From Paraphaeosphaeria minitans (lineage: Eukaryota > Ascomycota > Dothideomycetes > Pleosporales > Didymosphaeriaceae): 64,000 nt of DNA. The translations under genes and the position numbers were made by a program. Within the stretch, counting starts at the first letter, position 1; each line of letters starts with the position of its first letter. Under the pieces are notes generated by a model. The model did no database searches. It was given only the letters and a program-made list of their open reading frames with translations, and had not been told where the DNA came from. The stretch is from the NCBI GenBank assembly GCA_015832175.1, contig WJXW01000004.1, forward strand, positions 3,224,001 through 3,288,000, in the 5' to 3' direction. Positions 63,566 through 64,000 of this stretch are shown in pieces.

Positions 63566-64000
63566 CTATTGGGCGGTTAAGCCACCATCTACGTTCAAAC
63601 AGATACCTGTCACCCATGCCGCGTCGTCGCTAGCCAGGTAGACAGCGGCTCGTGCATGGTCTTTTGTCTCGCCAAATCGACCCCGGGGCAAAGCCGCGAG
63701 GACGGCGTCGCGCGCGGAAAGTGCGCCACCAAGCGCATTGTCCAGCATCGCTGTTTGCGTAACTGGTCATGGTTAGCTTCGTACAAATTGGGATGGGATA
63801 GGAGCAGCTTACATCCTGGGCAGATGGAGTTTGCAACGATACCTTGCTTAGCGACGTCGAGGGCGATGGTCTTCGTAAGCGCCGCAACAGCCCCCTTCGA
63901 AGCCGTGTAACCAGCTGTCAAAACGCGAATTAGATGTCCCGGGGGAAAATTGCAAGGATGTAAGGTAAGGAAACTCACAAAGACCTGCCATGCCGATGTT
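63566..64000 (-). CDS. Short-chain dehydrogenase/reductase, 3' part only
   Basis: Three exon pieces on the minus strand: 63979-64000 (cut by the window end), 63813-63914 and 63566-63750, joined by introns of 64 and 56 nt with good GTGAGT and GTAAGC donors. The central exon carries the SDR catalytic segment [20 protein letters not shown], with Tyr and Lys at the YxxxK positions, then the substrate-side segment ANSICPG. The last exon ends in the classical [20 protein letters not shown], the C-terminal strand of classical SDRs. The Rossmann start with TGxxxGIG lies outside the window. Complete length and substrate are unknown. Confidence 0.85.

Noticed and set aside
1..64000. CRISPR arrays, bacterial operons, tRNA or rRNA genes
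   Set aside because: No regular spaced repeats, no conserved tRNA T-arm/anticodon-arm set and no rRNA-like stretch were seen; eukaryotic gene structure throughout.
1..64000. A complete transposon or retroelement
   Set aside because: No transposase, integrase or reverse transcriptase frame was recognised; only short repeats and AT-rich islands are present.

Overview
The window looks like nuclear DNA of a filamentous ascomycete (Pezizomycotina, possibly a Dothideomycete). Genes are monocistronic and lie on both strands. Introns are mostly 46-62 nt with GT..AG ends and CTAAC-type branch sites. The clearest products are fungal families: FAL1, the SF3a60 homologue, Cdc16, TRI12-type MFS, Rhodopsin_fung-type membrane protein, fungal hybrid histidine kinase, GH2 and GH43. 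The class is inferred from gene content only. No tRNA, rRNA, CRISPR array or intact transposon was recognised. Exon limits were set by eye from splice sites and reading frame.

Layout. 0.5-9 kb: a small unknown ORF, a phytanoyl-CoA dioxygenase-like enzyme, a small RNase III-fold protein lacking most catalytic acids, an HSPA12-like Hsp70 locus with two lesions, and a single-pass membrane protein. 9-13.5 kb: a degraded conserved fungal locus, a weak minus-strand relic and a small unknown protein. 13.9-17 kb: a divergent pair for pre-mRNA processing (SF3a60 and FAL1) sharing a 331-bp promoter that contains a direct duplication. 18-24.7 kb: a second single-pass membrane protein, small unknown genes including a paralogue of the 13-kb gene, a relic with in-frame stops, and a gene-poor stretch with a minisatellite. 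24.8-36 kb: an amino-acid transporter, a third single-pass membrane protein, an F-box protein, a frameshifted UPF0145 (YbjQ-like) gene, a YtcJ-like amidohydrolase and an unknown protein. 36-46.2 kb: a decayed tract with a strong hairpin, an NmrA-like pseudogene, GTAC-rich repeats, a kelch membrane-protein pseudogene and a hybrid histidine-kinase pseudogene. 46.5-58.9 kb: mostly intact genes for a GH2 exo-glucosaminidase-like enzyme, acyl-CoA dehydrogenase, Yju2/Cwf16, Cdc16 (APC/C), a GH43-like enzyme and a TRI12-like MFS pump. 59-64 kb: two AT-rich islands, a seven-TM rhodopsin-like protein and the 3' part of a short-chain dehydrogenase cut by the window end.

The housekeeping genes, most enzymes and the transporters read cleanly. 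At least seven accessory loci carry in-frame stops or frame changes while keeping recognisable domains and often good splice sites. Loci with several lesions (histidine kinase, kelch, NmrA-like) are probably true pseudogenes. Those with one or two homopolymer-type changes (UPF0145, perhaps Hsp70-like) could instead be sequencing errors. I found no obvious new multi-gene system. The best leads are the decayed tract, the small paralogous family at 13 and 21.5 kb, the divergent RNase III fold, and the hairpin and duplicated repeats at 36.4 and 39.1 kb.
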